Notes under the pieces: model-generated
The model's input: the letters and a program-made list of their open reading frames with translations, nothing else
What the model was told of the DNA's origin: nothing
Database searches by the model: none
Made by a program: the position numbers and the translations under genes
Shown here: positions 41,501 to 51,780 of the stretch, piece after piece
How positions within the stretch are numbered: the first letter of the stretch is position 1
Layout of the letters: every line of letters starts with the position of its first letter
From: Apteryx mantelli
Taxonomy: Eukaryota > Chordata > Aves > Apterygiformes > Apterygidae
Direction: 5' to 3'
DNA: 64,000 bases
Assembly: GCF_036417845.1 (NCBI RefSeq)
Contig: NC_089978.1
Span: 35,518,682-35,582,681, forward strand

Positions 41501-43559
41501 AATCTTTTCAAAAGAAAGATCAGATCCCATATAAATAAAAACAATTTGCAAGGCAGTTAAATAATACTTTTGAAAAAAGAAAAAAAATCACAATAGGTCC
41601 TGCAATCTGTCTTATTTCACAATAAGAAATTGTGAAACAGGTATGGCTTACCACTTCTTATTACTGTGAGTTATGTACTTACTTCAAGTGTACACATATT
41701 CTATTTTTCAGTTGTGGCAAGGAAGACATTTTCTCCACTAGATATTATTCAGGCAGTTATTTCAAGCAAGTCTACATCTAGCTACATCTTCTCTTTTAGA
41801 TATTTTGGAAGTTCAAGTTTACAAAGGACTCAGTCCAACAGCATTATTCCGAATCTACAGGAATCAAACTGGTGAGGGGATTAGGTGCCAAACACAGAAT
41901 TACACTCAGACCATGTAATTTTTTTAATTAAGGAAACAAAAGAAAAATAGTCATTTTGGTAAGAAACCTCTTTTTGCCCCTTATCAGATTTCTGTGAAGC
42001 AGTGACATGAACTTATCGGAAGGAGTCCTTAATAAGGGGGAGGGGGAAAATACAGGGTTTTCAAGAAATAAGCTAAATAATAATTCTGATCAGTTGCTTT
42101 GATAGCGATGGCTCTTGAGCATACTAATCAAGGTACAGTTGTGCATTTCTATGAGCTATGTTTTGACAAAGATATCTTTAGGTTTGTGCTGTCATAGAGT
42201 GAAGAATATTTGTCTGCCACCAGCTGAAGTACGTATTGATTTATTTCACTGTCAAGCAAACAAGTAGCTGTAAGCTACTTTACAGTGAGTCCCAGAAATT
42301 AAATGTCACTTTTCTGAAACATACAGGATATGATTAACTAAGGGCTCTATTACTGCTCCAAGAGTATACATTTTATTTTGTTAAACTGACAAGCACAAAG
42401 CCACAGCAGATAACTGAAAATACAATGCGGGGCTGCATAACAAACCATCAGCAGCGCTACCGTGCATGCGAAAGTCACTCATCAGTTTAAGCTGGGACAC
42501 GCGCGTGCGGCATCTGCTTTGGGAGCATGCTGCTCAGAAATCCAGCCTGCCTGGGCTGCACCAAGATCGGGCACATCTACCTAGAAAGTAAACTGAGAGA
42601 AACCGGTTTCCACCGCTCGCCAACTTCACGCGAAAAGGCAAACATCGGAAGCGCGGCTTCCGCGAAGGCAGCGCCCGCAGGACAAGGGGCGCCCGCCAGC
42701 CACTGGGGGAAGGCCGAGCGCCAGCCCAGCAGCCCCCCGCTTCCTCCAGCGGGGCGCGAATCCGCCGGCCTGGTGGTTTCCAAGAAGCAAGCTCCTTCCC
42801 TCTCTGAAAGTGCCACCGCCAGCGGGCTCGTCGCCCCCGCCGCGGCCTAGCCCTCGCTCGCGCAGCCCCACGCCTTCGGCACGCTGCCCAACGGGCCCGC
42901 GGCCTGGCCCTCACGGGGGAAGGGGCTCGCGTGTAGGGCGAACAATCCCAGACTGGGTTTTTTTTCCCCTCCTTGAAGACGCTTCGCTTGCTGGTGAGGT
43001 GTTGGTTGCAGCCGAAGCCACCAGCCTAGTGAAACCGTTCCCCCGCGGGCAGCTACAAGCCCGGAGCTGCAGGGCCCGCGGGCAGAGCCAGCCCCTCCCG
43101 GGGCTGAGCACCCGGCGCTCATCGCACCGGCCTCGCCGCGCCGCGCCCCGCCACCCTCGGGCCAAGCGGCAGCAGCCGGCCCAGCCCCTCGCAAAGCGGG
43201 GCCGGCCTCGGGGCCGCGGGAGGCCGCTCTGCCCCCGCGCCCCGCCGCCGCCCTCCCCGCTCCCGAGGACGCCGCTGGGCCCCGGCCGCGCCACGCCGCG
43301 CCGCCAGGGCGGGAAGCGGCCGCGGCGAGCGAGGGGCGCCGCTCACCTGCGCTCGGAAGTAGAGGAAGAGGGCGACGCTGCAGACCACCTGCCCCAGCCC
43401 CAGCAGGACGAGGGCGGCGAGGAGCGAGCGGGAGGCGGGCGGCGGGTGCGGGTGGGCCGGCGGCAGCGGCGGCGGCGGGGCGCTCTCGTGGGCGGCGCCG
43501 CTGCCCAGCTCCTCGGAGCCGCGCAAGTACTTGGTGTAGTCTCGGCTGGCGCGCCGCAT
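20158..43559 (-). CDS. TNFSF11: TNFSF11 (RANKL), complete five-exon coding sequence
   Basis: This is the TNF-superfamily cytokine that binds RANK (TNFRSF11A) and the decoy receptor osteoprotegerin, driving osteoclast formation and lymphoid and epithelial programmes. The CDS joins 43559-43347, 35481-35314, 28711-28666, 28584-28486 and 20579-20158. This gives 948 nt including TGA, or 315 residues (the human protein has 317). All junctions are GT-AG with intron phases 0, 0, 1 and 1. Residues 1-44 are a proline-rich cytoplasmic tail, about 45-67 a single type II membrane anchor, about 68-160 the stalk, and about 162-315 the TNF homology domain. Family signatures include [17 protein letters not shown] at the N-terminus, [20 protein letters not shown] (208-227), [20 protein letters not shown] (253-272) and the C-terminal FGAFKVRD. 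I see no frameshift or stop, so the gene appears intact. Identification is very secure; exon edges were read by eye from splice signals and family alignment. Confidence 0.97.
20580..28485 (-). other. TNFSF11: TNFSF11 intron 4
   Basis: A 7.9-kb phase-1 intron. It contains a purine and alternating purine-pyrimidine simple-repeat tract (26245-26295) and an antisense stop-free frame (27492-28118) of unknown meaning. I see no recognised mobile element or extra exon in the rest. Confidence 0.88.
26245..26295. repeat. GA tract joined to alternating purine-pyrimidine tract
   Basis: A (GA)n purine run at 26245-26259 is followed, after a short spacer, by GTGCGCGCACGCACACACAC at 26275-26294. The latter is strictly alternating purine-pyrimidine and of the kind able to adopt Z-DNA. 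It lies in intron 4 of TNFSF11. Confidence 0.85.
28486..28584 (-). CDS. TNFSF11: TNFSF11 exon 4 (stalk to start of TNF homology domain)
   Basis: Encodes residues 143 (split) to 175 plus the first base of G176. It contains QPFAHLI (161-167), the first beta strand of the TNF homology domain. The acceptor is CTTTTATCTCTAG and the donor GTAAG (28485-28481). Length is 99 nt with phase 1 at both ends. Confidence 0.93.
28585..28665 (-). other. TNFSF11: TNFSF11 intron 3, 81 bp
   Basis: A very short phase-1 intron between exons 3 and 4. The donor is GTAGGC and the pyrimidine-rich acceptor is TTCTTTTATCTCTAG. Both flanking exons align with family sequence in frame, which fixes its limits. Confidence 0.9.
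28666..28711 (-). CDS. TNFSF11: TNFSF11 exon 3 (46-nt stalk exon)
   Basis: Encodes residues 128-142 ([15 protein letters not shown]) plus the first base of codon 143. It aligns with the short human exon that starts ELQHIVG. The acceptor is ATTTTAG and the donor GTAGGC. It is too small to stand out as an open frame and was placed from the splice sites, the preserved reading frame and its spacing only 81 bp from exon 4. Confidence 0.9.
28712..35313 (-). other. TNFSF11: TNFSF11 intron 2
   Basis: A 6.6-kb phase-0 intron. I see no recognisable mobile element, exon or RNA gene. Only short low-complexity stretches occur, such as a small AC run near 33405-33416. The open frames within it are short and lack any family resemblance. 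Confidence 0.88.
35314..35481 (-). CDS. TNFSF11: TNFSF11 exon 2 (extracellular stalk)
   Basis: Encodes residues 72-127 (56 codons, phase 0 at both ends), beginning MDPNRIS, a conserved stalk start in mammals. The acceptor is TTTTATTTCAG before ATG at 35481 and the donor is GTAAGTG at 35313. Two stalk cysteines, C84 and C114 (in DSC), match the positions expected for the family. The middle of the exon is the most diverged part of the protein. Confidence 0.94.
36306..36316. repeat. C11 homopolymer
   Basis: Eleven consecutive C in intron 1 of TNFSF11. Confidence 0.9.
37640..38165 (-). mobile_element. CR1 LINE 3' fragment in TNFSF11 intron 1
   Basis: On the plus strand the element starts with GGGTTGGAAGGTACCTCTGG and CCAACCCCCTGCATGAAGCA, the reverse complement of a CR1 3' end. 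It then runs through further CR1 3' sequence (GTTCCAGCATTTAACCACTT; CCCTCCACTGGACTCTCTCC; CCAGATGTGACCTCTG). It therefore lies on the minus strand, in the same sense as TNFSF11. The wording is closest to avian CR1 subfamilies as I remember them. It is truncated at the 5' side, and many substitutions and small indels indicate an old copy. Confidence 0.85.
43347..43559 (-). CDS. TNFSF11: TNFSF11 exon 1 (cytoplasmic tail and membrane anchor)
   Basis: Encodes residues 1-71. The start is the ATG at 43559-43557, with G at -3, chosen because [12 protein letters not shown] is the invariant family N-terminus. Residues 26-42 are proline- and histidine-rich. The hydrophobic run from about L46 to F68 is the signal-anchor. 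The donor is GTGAGC (43346-43341), directly after the CAG codon for Q71 (phase 0). The exon is very GC-rich and lies inside the CpG island. Confidence 0.96.
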
Positions 43560-43644
43560 GGCGCCGCGGGCAGCTCCGCTCCCCTCGCCTCGGCTCCGCT
43601 ACACAGGCGGCCAGCGGCCCCGCCGAGCTCCTCGGCCTCGGCAA

Positions 43645-43700
43645 ACAACGCCGCTGCCGCCGCCGGGCAGCCCTTATAAACTGGGCGGCCAATCAGCCCC
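43645..43700 (-). promoter_or_regulatory. TNFSF11: TNFSF11 core promoter with inverted TATA and CCAAT boxes
   Basis: Upstream of exon 1 the plus strand reads TTATAAA (43674-43680) and CCAAT (43689-43693). Both are therefore inverted relative to the minus-strand gene, which reads TTTATAA and ATTGG. The mouse RANKL promoter is described as having inverted TATA and CAAT boxes, so this arrangement appears conserved. A start site about 25-30 bp downstream would lie near 43645 and give a 5' UTR of roughly 85 nt. The start site is inferred. Confidence 0.7.
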
Positions 43701-44260
43701 GGGCGGCGTGTCTCGGCCCCCCTGGCACACACAGCACCGCCGCCCCCTTCCCTCCTCTCCTCTGCCCTCCCCGAGGAGGGACCGGCCCCCGCCGGCTCCG
43801 CTTGCCCCCCCCGCCGCGGGGACTCCGGCTGCCCCTTCCCCCGCCCGCGGAGCAGGGAGACGCCGCCGGCCCGGGCGACCCCTCGTCCCGTCGCCCCCCC
43901 CCCTTCCTCCTCCTCCCCCCCGTTTTCAGGCCCCAGCGCTCGCTTTGCGGTGCCCAAGCGGAAGGCGGGTGTGGAAACGGCACCTGCGAGAGCCCCAGCG
44001 CGGAGGAGCCGCCGGGCTGCTGCGGCCCCCGCGCCCCTCTCACCGCGCAGCTTTACTGCTGCTCTGCTGCCCTGCACCCGCACGGCCCGGGAGACAAGGT
44101 CTCCGCCGATGTTTGGGGAAGTTTTAATTTGCTGCTCGTCACCTTTTCCCTCAGCGCCCGAGGTCCCACATCACCTCCTGGAGGTGCCGTGGGGGGCCGA
44201 AGCAAGGCGCTGGGAGCTGCGTGTGCGTTAGTGATGCCCTCGTCCGGTTCAAGGGTTCAC

Positions 44261-45965
44261 CTTTCCCAGGGGGGTGAAATGCTGGCATGCCCTGCGATTT
44301 CTTAACCCATTCTTAACTCAGGCCAGATTAAAAGGAACACAAATGATGGCACTGACTTGCCAGGTCAAAGACCAGGTCAGTCTCCCCATCTCCCTTCATG
44401 CAGCCACTATGCTGCAGAGGCATTTCCAGACTCATGATTAGGAACGACATCTTTCCGCTTAGATCCGTTTAGATCAACTCTCCCCTTCGTATGAAGAAGA
44501 ACTTTTCATTCAGAACTTGTCTGTTTATAGCCTTTCCTCCCTCCGCACTTCTGCTTATCAGTTTATTTACACCCTCAGAGCTGTGACTATCTCCGTGGCA
44601 GATCCGTCTCCTGTGCCTGACTAGCCTCCCAGTGGAAAGTGTTCTCCTAAATCTTGTGGAAGTGCTCATCTGTAAAGGCAGGTCAGATTTATTGGTTCTG
44701 CAGCCCTGTAAAATTCAGTGGGGACAATGGTCCAGACAAGAGCTGAAGGCAAGCTAAAATCCAGCACAGGCTTTGAAGAACATGAGAATGACACAGATCC
44801 ATGTAGGTCATTCGGACTGTAGAAAAATAGTTCAATTCTTTGACTCTTGCTATATGACAGAATATTGTATTTATGTCTCCCTAAGCTAAGACACTGAGAA
44901 ACTGCACGTCCATAAGAGGCTCTGAACAAGAGATACTGAGGGACTGGGATACAAGAGGGACTGAACAAGAGATAATTACATGCTCCAACAAATTAAAAGA
45001 AAACTCTGTGAAACATACCACACCACAGTACAACAACTTACTATCAAAATAAACTGACATCATTCAACACCGAACTCAAATAGCACAATAACAGTTACTC
45101 CACCAATGAGACACATCTGAGAAATGATGGTGACAGCACCTGTTTCCCAACATCACCCATCAGGAAGTCATGGAGCAATACTGCAACCTTGAATGGCTAG
45201 CCCAGAGCCAACTATCTGTTCTTTCTAAATGCTTACATTTATGCTCTGAAATATTGGTAACACTGTGGTCTCCAGAGAATTAGAGGAATTGTTTCTCTAA
45301 GTCTGTCTCAAAAAACTTTTCTAGAAACAAAATGAGGGTAAGCTAACCACCATCCCCTGCAAAATAACCTTGAAAAAAAAATTCACTTAGTACTGAAAAG
45401 GACACCACATACTGGTTGAACTCTACCTTGAGCTGCACTAGCAATCATTTCAGGAGAAGGGTAACAGTGAAATGATTTTCGAAAGGCACAACTGCAGCTA
45501 CTGTTTCTATTGAAGAAAGAGTCTATATGGTTCTTAGAATCCAGTCATCAATTAATTATTAAAAAATGATACAGGAGAAGTTAGAATAGCATCAGTGATA
45601 TTAACAGATGATTTTTGATGCTTTCATAAAAGAAGGAACTCAAGAAAGACATCTGCTCTTCTCACCTTGGAGCTCAAATCCCTTCCTAATGAAGAAGGAA
45701 AAAATGCATAATTCAATTCCTTCTTTTGCAACCTTAAGACTTTCATGTGCTTCTCTACATTCTTCCAGAAGGAAACCCTGGCAGACTTTCACTGAAGAGC
45801 TATGAGGATCTGCAGAAAACATCTTTAGATCCTTTGTTATACATGAAAGCAGCTTTCTCAAGAACACACGCTTCCTCCTGATCACTGCATCCAAAACTGT
45901 CTTCTTACCAACACCATCTTTCTTGTTATCATCACTAACATACCACACTGGGAAAGCATTATGCC
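44261..45965. other. Upstream flank of TNFSF11, no gene recognised
   Basis: Composition returns to AT-rich. This is 0.7-2.4 kb upstream of the promoter and may hold regulatory sequence, but nothing can be called by eye. The decayed 5' part of the Penelope-like relic could begin near 45,600. Confidence 0.55.
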
Positions 45966-46001
45966 TAAAAAAGTGAAACCAACTAAAAAAGTGAAACCAA
46001 C
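45966..46001. repeat. Perfect tandem duplication, 2 x 18 bp
   Basis: The unit TAAAAAAGTGAAACCAAC occurs at 45966-45983 and again, without change, at 45984-46001, just left of the Penelope-like relic. Confidence 0.95.
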
Positions 46002-46149
46002 TTCCTTGCTGTCATCTCATATATATGAACCCCATCTATTTCATTTTTGTCAATAACAGTTTCATCCTCAGCAAGTCACAGGCAGAACCACAAGCACCCA
46101 GGTGGTCTCACAGGATATCAGGCTCCTCATGAGTCAACTCAAGAAAGGG

Positions 46150-47450
46150 ATTCTGAATAACAGTCCCACCAAACCAGTGCTGGTTTCTACGATACATAGA
46201 TGACATCTGGACTGAAAACTTGGATTTCCTCAGCAAGCAGAACTGTCCATCAGACTATCTCTGGAAAACTCTTACATCAGCATCAACTTTCTAGACACCA
46301 CGGTCAACACAAAAAATAGCAACCTACAAACTACCATATGCAGAAAATCCACAGACCAACACACCTCCTTCCACAAACCATCAGCTATCCAAAGCGCACT
46401 ACAAAAACTGTGATATACAACCAGCCCACAGACATCACCTCATTTGCTCTGAGGAGAATATTCATGGCACGCCCTTGCCAAGCTACAGATGACATTCATC
46501 CAACAGTGACACTCCTCTAGGAAATGGATCACATATTTGAAGAAGCCACCTAAACCTTGTAAAAACTTACTACAATATATAGAGAAAATTCCCCACCAGT
46601 TATCATATACCACAGTACGCAAGAACTATGTACTGGAAAATATTAACAAGTTGCAACTTACATTGGAAAAAAATCATACCTTGAAATGAGTTTTCCTAGA
46701 ACCATCCCTCCTTCCCTTCAAACAACACAGAGCGTCATTAGATCCATCATCAAAAGTAAATTTCCGGCAGACCAGCAAACACTGGCTAGAACCATGTGGC
46801 ACCAGAAAACAGATCCCAAACTTGCCACAACCCTCACGATACATGCCTGCTACACCAGAACCATCAAAATCCATTGACACATGCACATTCTGAAACCTAA
46901 TAGTCATCATACAATACATTCAATGCTCTCTGAAAATTATGTGGGTGAAACCAAGCAGCCACTATATACTGCTTAGGAAAGAACAGCAACACCCAGTTAT
47001 CAATTGGGAGATGATTTTTGCAGAACAACTACTCCATCTCTAACCTTGCAGTCCTGATCCTGAAAGATCAAAGATGAGCCAAGGAACTAAATCTTAGAAC
47101 TCTATCAGATACCAGATGCCGTATCAGGTGAATTCAGGAAAGACCTGTGAGTTTCCCTGTATCTCAATGTTTGCTGATCTTTAATGGGAATTACCTACTA
47201 CTTCCTCTGATCACTTAGCTTCTATCACCTCTTAGCCTCTTTGCAGGGCCACAATTACCCTCTGCTCCCACAATAGCAAACGCTTTTCTCTCAAATGTCT
47301 GACTGATTAACAAACACAATTAAGTACAATTCAGAGCAATTACATATAATTACCTTCAAGCTCTCTCTTATATTTCAGACCTGAAGAGTAATTTATGTAC
47401 CTGAAAGCATGTCTGCTTTACCCAGTATCTGCTTTACCTAACTGTATACT
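46150..47450 (+). mobile_element. Penelope-like retroelement relic (reverse transcriptase and GIY-YIG remnants)
   Basis: A frame-broken copy on the plus strand. At 46190-46210 it encodes RYIDDIW, the reverse transcriptase catalytic block. Downstream is the usual Penelope-like order: a 'thumb' region with a fragment reading CRKSTDQHT near 46340, then around 46890-46970 an IQYIQC and VGETKQ-like stretch that marks the start of the GIY-YIG endonuclease. The tail near 47380-47440 (CAGACCTGAAGAGTAATTTA, then GAAAGCATGTCTGCTTTACC) resembles the 3' end of a Penelope-like family abundant in reptiles. Several stops and frameshifts make it non-functional. The 5' limit is unclear and could lie further left, towards 45,600. 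The subgroup (possibly Neptune) is a guess. Confidence 0.7.
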
Positions 47451-49997
47451 CTTGCCCAAGCAGAAAATAGCTCTCTGTTGTTGTCAACATAATAGTTGTA
47501 TTGAAGACTTCATCATGAATATAGTACCTGTTCTGGTAGGCACTGCATAACTGCTGGGATTTCTTTATCATTTTGCTTTGAAGCAAAACAGGAAGCATAG
47601 CGTTTACATAAAAGACTACATTGAAAGAAGGCTCTCATTGCAAAGTTGAAAGTCTTGAAAAATCTGAAAATGTGAAAGAGCGGCAGGCCTGCAGCTCAAA
47701 GTAAAACATTTGAAAGAAAAATTTTAGTTTGATCTCCTCCAAAATAGGGCGAATCAGTAAAAATTCTCCCAATCTATGCTTCCAATCAGGCAGCATTTTT
47801 TAACTCAAGAGAGAGCTATGCAGCTGAAGTATTGCATTTAGGTAAATCAATAAGCGCATTCATCTAACTGCATCATTTTTCAACATGCATTGTTAAACCA
47901 CTACTCTATTCTTACATCTATAAGATTTTATTCCAGGGAAAGATGTTCATAACTTCTCTGCTGTTATGGTGGGTTGGAATATTGTTGGCAAAATTTTTCA
48001 TCAATAAAAGTTTTTTCGGACAAGGCACAAATGTTTTATTGAGAGGTATCAGTTTTGACAACAATTTGGACATACAGTTTCTAAGGAACAGAACAGGCTT
48101 TTTTAGGGTTAGAAGGGGAATCCTGTACTGAAACTCTGGTCTACTGAGTGTGAATATGGACATTTTGATGCAATTAGTCAAAATATTTGGAGGGGTGTTT
48201 TCCCTGCATGCTAGAAGAAAACCAAATTCTATAACCTCAGAAATTGTCATGAAATGGAGTTATCATTTTTCCTAACACCTCTGCATGATACACAGAGATG
48301 GAGAAATATATAACTATAAAAAAGAAGGGTGTCAGACTGTGGCCGATAACATAGAATCCTTCACTGAAATCTTTCACTTTTATTTAGAAATAGTGTTCTA
48401 AAAAAGCCTGGGAAACAGCAATTTATATACCAGGAAATAATCATTATATTTGAAAACAGCGGAAAAACACATTAAAATGTCATTTAAATTTCCTAGTGAT
48501 TTGCTGTTCTGCTTTTTTCTAGTGTAGTGGGTATGACAAAGGTCACAGCAATGAAGCTGCTTTTGAATTCTCAACAAAAATAGTTAGTATATTAAAGTCA
48601 TATAATTATGTAAAAACTCTTAAATCAAGGCAGTAGTGAAATAACTTTTTTCTGTCCAGAAAAAATTACTTGAAATGAAATTATAGAAATGTTCTTACAT
48701 CATTTAAGAAATAAAGTCAGAGACAGGGTATTGTTGAAAATACTGGGCAATAAATAAGTGAACAGTTGAGGTCTGTCTACATTTGGGGAAAAAAACCCAC
48801 CATTGCTTGTCAGTGGTTAGAGTCCCTGGGGCCTGTTAAAAGCTCAGTGAAACTGATGAATATATTTTTCAGAACTTTAATAGGTTTTTGGACCAGGTTT
48901 CTTCTGTCTGCAGGCTCAAAGTCACCTTATATTAATTTACAGAATTTATTTCTGCATTGTACAGGCTTCACACGTGGGATTACATTACCTGAAGGCATCT
49001 CTCAAGCATGCACTGCCCTAGTTGTATTGGTACAGTCTGTGCTGATATCCTTCCCGCATGTGAGCTCAGCTGCATCTCTTCTAGCAGTTTTAGTCATCAT
49101 ACAGATGTCCATATTTCAGCTAGAACTCAATGAAAAATCAAAATTTGGGCTGTGTGGGAAATAAGCATGATTTCAACTGTAGGCAAAGAATCAAAATATT
49201 AATCTTTTGCAGAAAAGGAGCCTTCTGGAGATTTCTTTAATCCAGATATGCTGAAACATTTCTAAATAGACAAGGTTCATTTAGAGTCACTTCACTGTCA
49301 TATCACATCTCCTTATAGTGCTGAAGCTCCATGTGCCCTTAATTAGACAAGGTCTATGACTAAGTTACAGGTGATACACACAGAGCTGTGAGACTCCTGT
49401 GATGCCTCATAAAGTGGAGTCAAAAGCCAGATGGTAGTCCATCTTGGGATTATAATCCATCCCAGGAGCACAGGCACCCAAGCGCTGTGATCAGAAGTCT
49501 GACATTGGATAAAGTCGCTCTAGTCAAACTAATTTCAAAGTGTTTCATTTTTATTTTTCCCAACAAAATTAAAAAAAAAAGTTAAACCAAAGCATTGCAG
49601 AATGGTATTTTTTCATTAAATTATGTTTTTAGAATTAGTTGAGAATCTTCTATCTAGTTTCATTGAGCAGCCTTTCCCCCTACCTTATAACATGGTAATG
49701 AAATACATGTAGCCCTAATTTTTTATTAAGGCCATCTGCCTAAACTTTAACATTTCAATTTACAATCCAGTACAACCTAGGAGCTGTATAATTTTACATT
49801 TTAATGGCCTTCTTCTTCTTCCTAGCAGCTACTATACCTTACTGCTTTCAGCAGTGCTTAGAAATGGTGGACTTCTTCCCTTGATGCCAAGCAAAAGACT
49901 TGTGTTGCTATTACTGTAATCCATTCAGATTTAGCTAAGATATCTAAAATTGAAAACAGATCATTTCTTGATAGTATTTGCGCAGAAGGACAGTTTT

Positions 49998-50060
49998 CTC
50001 ACACAGCAGGACAATAAGAACAGCAGTACTGAGTCAGACAACGATCCATCTAGCTCACAT
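49998..50060 (+). repeat. Ancient sauropsid interspersed repeat fragment
   Basis: The phrase AAGAACAGCAGTACTGAGTC followed by AGACAACGATCCATCTAGCT matches, with substitutions, a repeat frequent in turtle and crocodilian genomes (AAGAACGGCCATACTGGGTC, then GGTCCATCTAGC). The family name is not certain. Confidence 0.45.
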
Positions 50061-51329
50061 TTGCATGTGTGGGTGGCAGCTGCTGCAGAGGAGGAGTTGT
50101 GATGTCCAGCTGTGGAAAGCAGTGTGGCTAGCCCAAGCCCTGCCCTTTGGAAGCCAGACTACAGTTCCCCAGAGGCTGTACTTCACAGGGACAACTCTGT
50201 TAATCAGGTCAAGTCTGGAGCTGCAGTGTGCCTGGCCACCAGGCTGGAGTTCCTGGGACGGAGACCCTTGAACTGTCTGGGAACTTGGTTCAGGCCCACA
50301 AGAAAGCCAGGATCACTCCCTAACACCTGCAGTTCACCATCCACAGTGATGGGGAGTAGAAAACATACACTCGCATTCAATAGCCAGGGTCTCTTGCTGC
50401 CCAAGAAAACCAATAGTCACAAGATCAATAGTGAGTACACCCAACTAAGACAAGAGAATAACGTTCTGATTTCAGAACTAACAGTGACCAATAGTCTATG
50501 CCCAGGAAGAAAGATGAAAGAATAGGGCAAGCATGTAATTACACTTCCCAGTACACTGCAGCAACTTGTGGCTCAGAGCTGTCCTAAGCCAGCAGTGGTA
50601 TTTTTTTGTGTTTAAGATTGTGCCTGAAGATGCCTGAGGATTCTGACTGTGTGTGTACATACCCTGTGAGGGAGCCTCAGTGGGAGCTGAGCCTTGCATA
50701 GGACACAGACAAGTGGATGTGACACAAAGGGAAAAGAAAAGACACAATACAGCAGTGATTACAACACAGAAGATGAGTCAGAAGCTGTCAGACAGAGACT
50801 CAGGGGAGCTTGTGGCTCACAAGAGGGGACAGAGAGTACCATATGATGTAGCAAAGATCCCTCAGAGAGGATTCTGAGCAGGGAGGACCTGGAAACTTTC
50901 AATAGTGAAGGAAGACCTGTGGGGACAGAGCAAGACATAGAACCACTGTGGGTCAACACAATAGGGAAGCTTCTTACTAAAGAAGTAGCATCTGTAAATC
51001 TGACTGCCATTGTTCATATTAAGTACCAAACAGTATTTGAAAGGAAGCTGGTTTAATGTATTGTCTACTTGAAGATGAATCTTGGTCTTACCAAAGGGGG
51101 CATGGGACTGCTTAGGGCATATGGGAAGAGAAAAAGCTCTGCCCCTGCTCTTCCCACATAAGTTTTGATAGTGCTCTCATCCATTCCTATCAGGTTTCAC
51201 AAACTAATTTTTTTTCCACCCATCTCACTGGCACCAGCAACATCGGTAGGTGTTCTCAGAGCACCAGACTGGGCTCAGCACAAAACAGCCCTTAGGAGGA
51301 GATGCTGGGCTCTCCCACAGGCACTCACT

Positions 51330-51470
51330 TTTATCTAATAGGTCATTGATTAGAGCACTCCACAGGATGTGGGAAACTTCCCTTCACATTCCTCTTTCGC
51401 CAGTGGGATTCAAGCCCACACATATTCCAAGATCCCCAAGAAGAAATCCTAACCACATATGTGTGTGCTG
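51330..51470 (+). repeat. Probable tRNA-derived SINE fragment
   Basis: The plus strand reads ATTGATTAGAGCACTCCACA, then GATGTGGGAAACTTCCCTTC and GGGATTCAAGCCCACAC. This resembles the tRNA-related head (TTAGAGCACT, then a GGTTCAA-like B box) of ancient vertebrate SINEs. It is strongly diverged. Confidence 0.4.
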
Positions 51471-51545
51471 AGGGGTGGGCTTTTCCAGTTTTCCTAGCAG
51501 AATTAAAGATTTGGAAGATGAAGAGAAGAGGGAGAAAGAGAATAT

Positions 51546-51548
<3 letters not shown>

Positions 51549-51576
<28 letters not shown>
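51549..51576. repeat. (TG)14 microsatellite
   Basis: Fourteen uninterrupted TG units, followed by a short degenerate continuation (AGTGTAAGTG). Confidence 0.95.
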
Positions 51577-51680
51577 AGTGTAAGTGTTCCTATAAAAAGC
51601 ATAATCTGCCTCAGAGATAATATCTTACCTTGGAGGAGCATCTGTCTTCATCTCGCACTTCCTCTTTTATCCACATATTT

Positions 51681-51780
51681 CAGTGGTTAAAGCATGGGAC
51701 AAGAGCATCTGGATTCAATCTGCCTCTGTGAAGAAAGGCACAGCAGCATGTCCCACTTCCCTGGAGAGTGCCACAATGAG
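51681..51780 (+). repeat. Probable tRNA-derived SINE fragment (MIR-like head)
   Basis: CAGTGGTTAAAGCATGGGAC followed by AAGAGCATCTGGATTCAATC fits the A-box/B-box spacing of a tRNA-derived SINE head. It lies 200 bp downstream of a similar fragment. Confidence 0.45.

Larger units (their letters stand above)
35482..43346 (-). other. TNFSF11: TNFSF11 intron 1
   Basis: This 7.9-kb phase-0 intron has its first kilobase in the CpG island. It holds a CR1 fragment (37640-38165), a C11 run at 36306-36316 and otherwise AT-rich sequence (39,750-41,650 is especially A/T-heavy). I see no additional exon or RNA gene in it. Confidence 0.9.
42480..44260. promoter_or_regulatory. CpG island over TNFSF11 exon 1 and promoter
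   Basis: Base composition changes abruptly from AT-rich intron to strongly GC-rich DNA with dense CG dinucleotides (for example 43100-43560 and 43560-44050), then back to AT-rich by about 44,300. The island spans the promoter, exon 1 and the first part of intron 1. It creates many long stop-free frames on both strands, which I treat as compositional artefacts apart from exon 1. Boundaries are approximate. Confidence 0.85.

Noticed and set aside
43343..44083. A 246-codon minus-strand frame running across the promoter into exon 1
   Set aside because: It is in a different frame from the RANKL start and crosses the TATA/CCAAT region; compositional artefact.
42810..44305. Many long open frames on both strands (up to 289 codons) around TNFSF11 exon 1
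   Set aside because: They arise from extreme GC content in the CpG island, overlap one another in several frames, are rich in P, R, A and G without domain structure, and the one true exon (43347-43559) explains the locus.
47918..48250. 110-codon minus-strand frame
   Set aside because: No family resemblance, ordinary AT-rich intergenic DNA, no splice or promoter context.
48766..49164. 132-codon plus-strand frame with hydrophobic stretches
   Set aside because: Hydrophobicity follows from T-rich sequence; no conserved motif or context supports coding.
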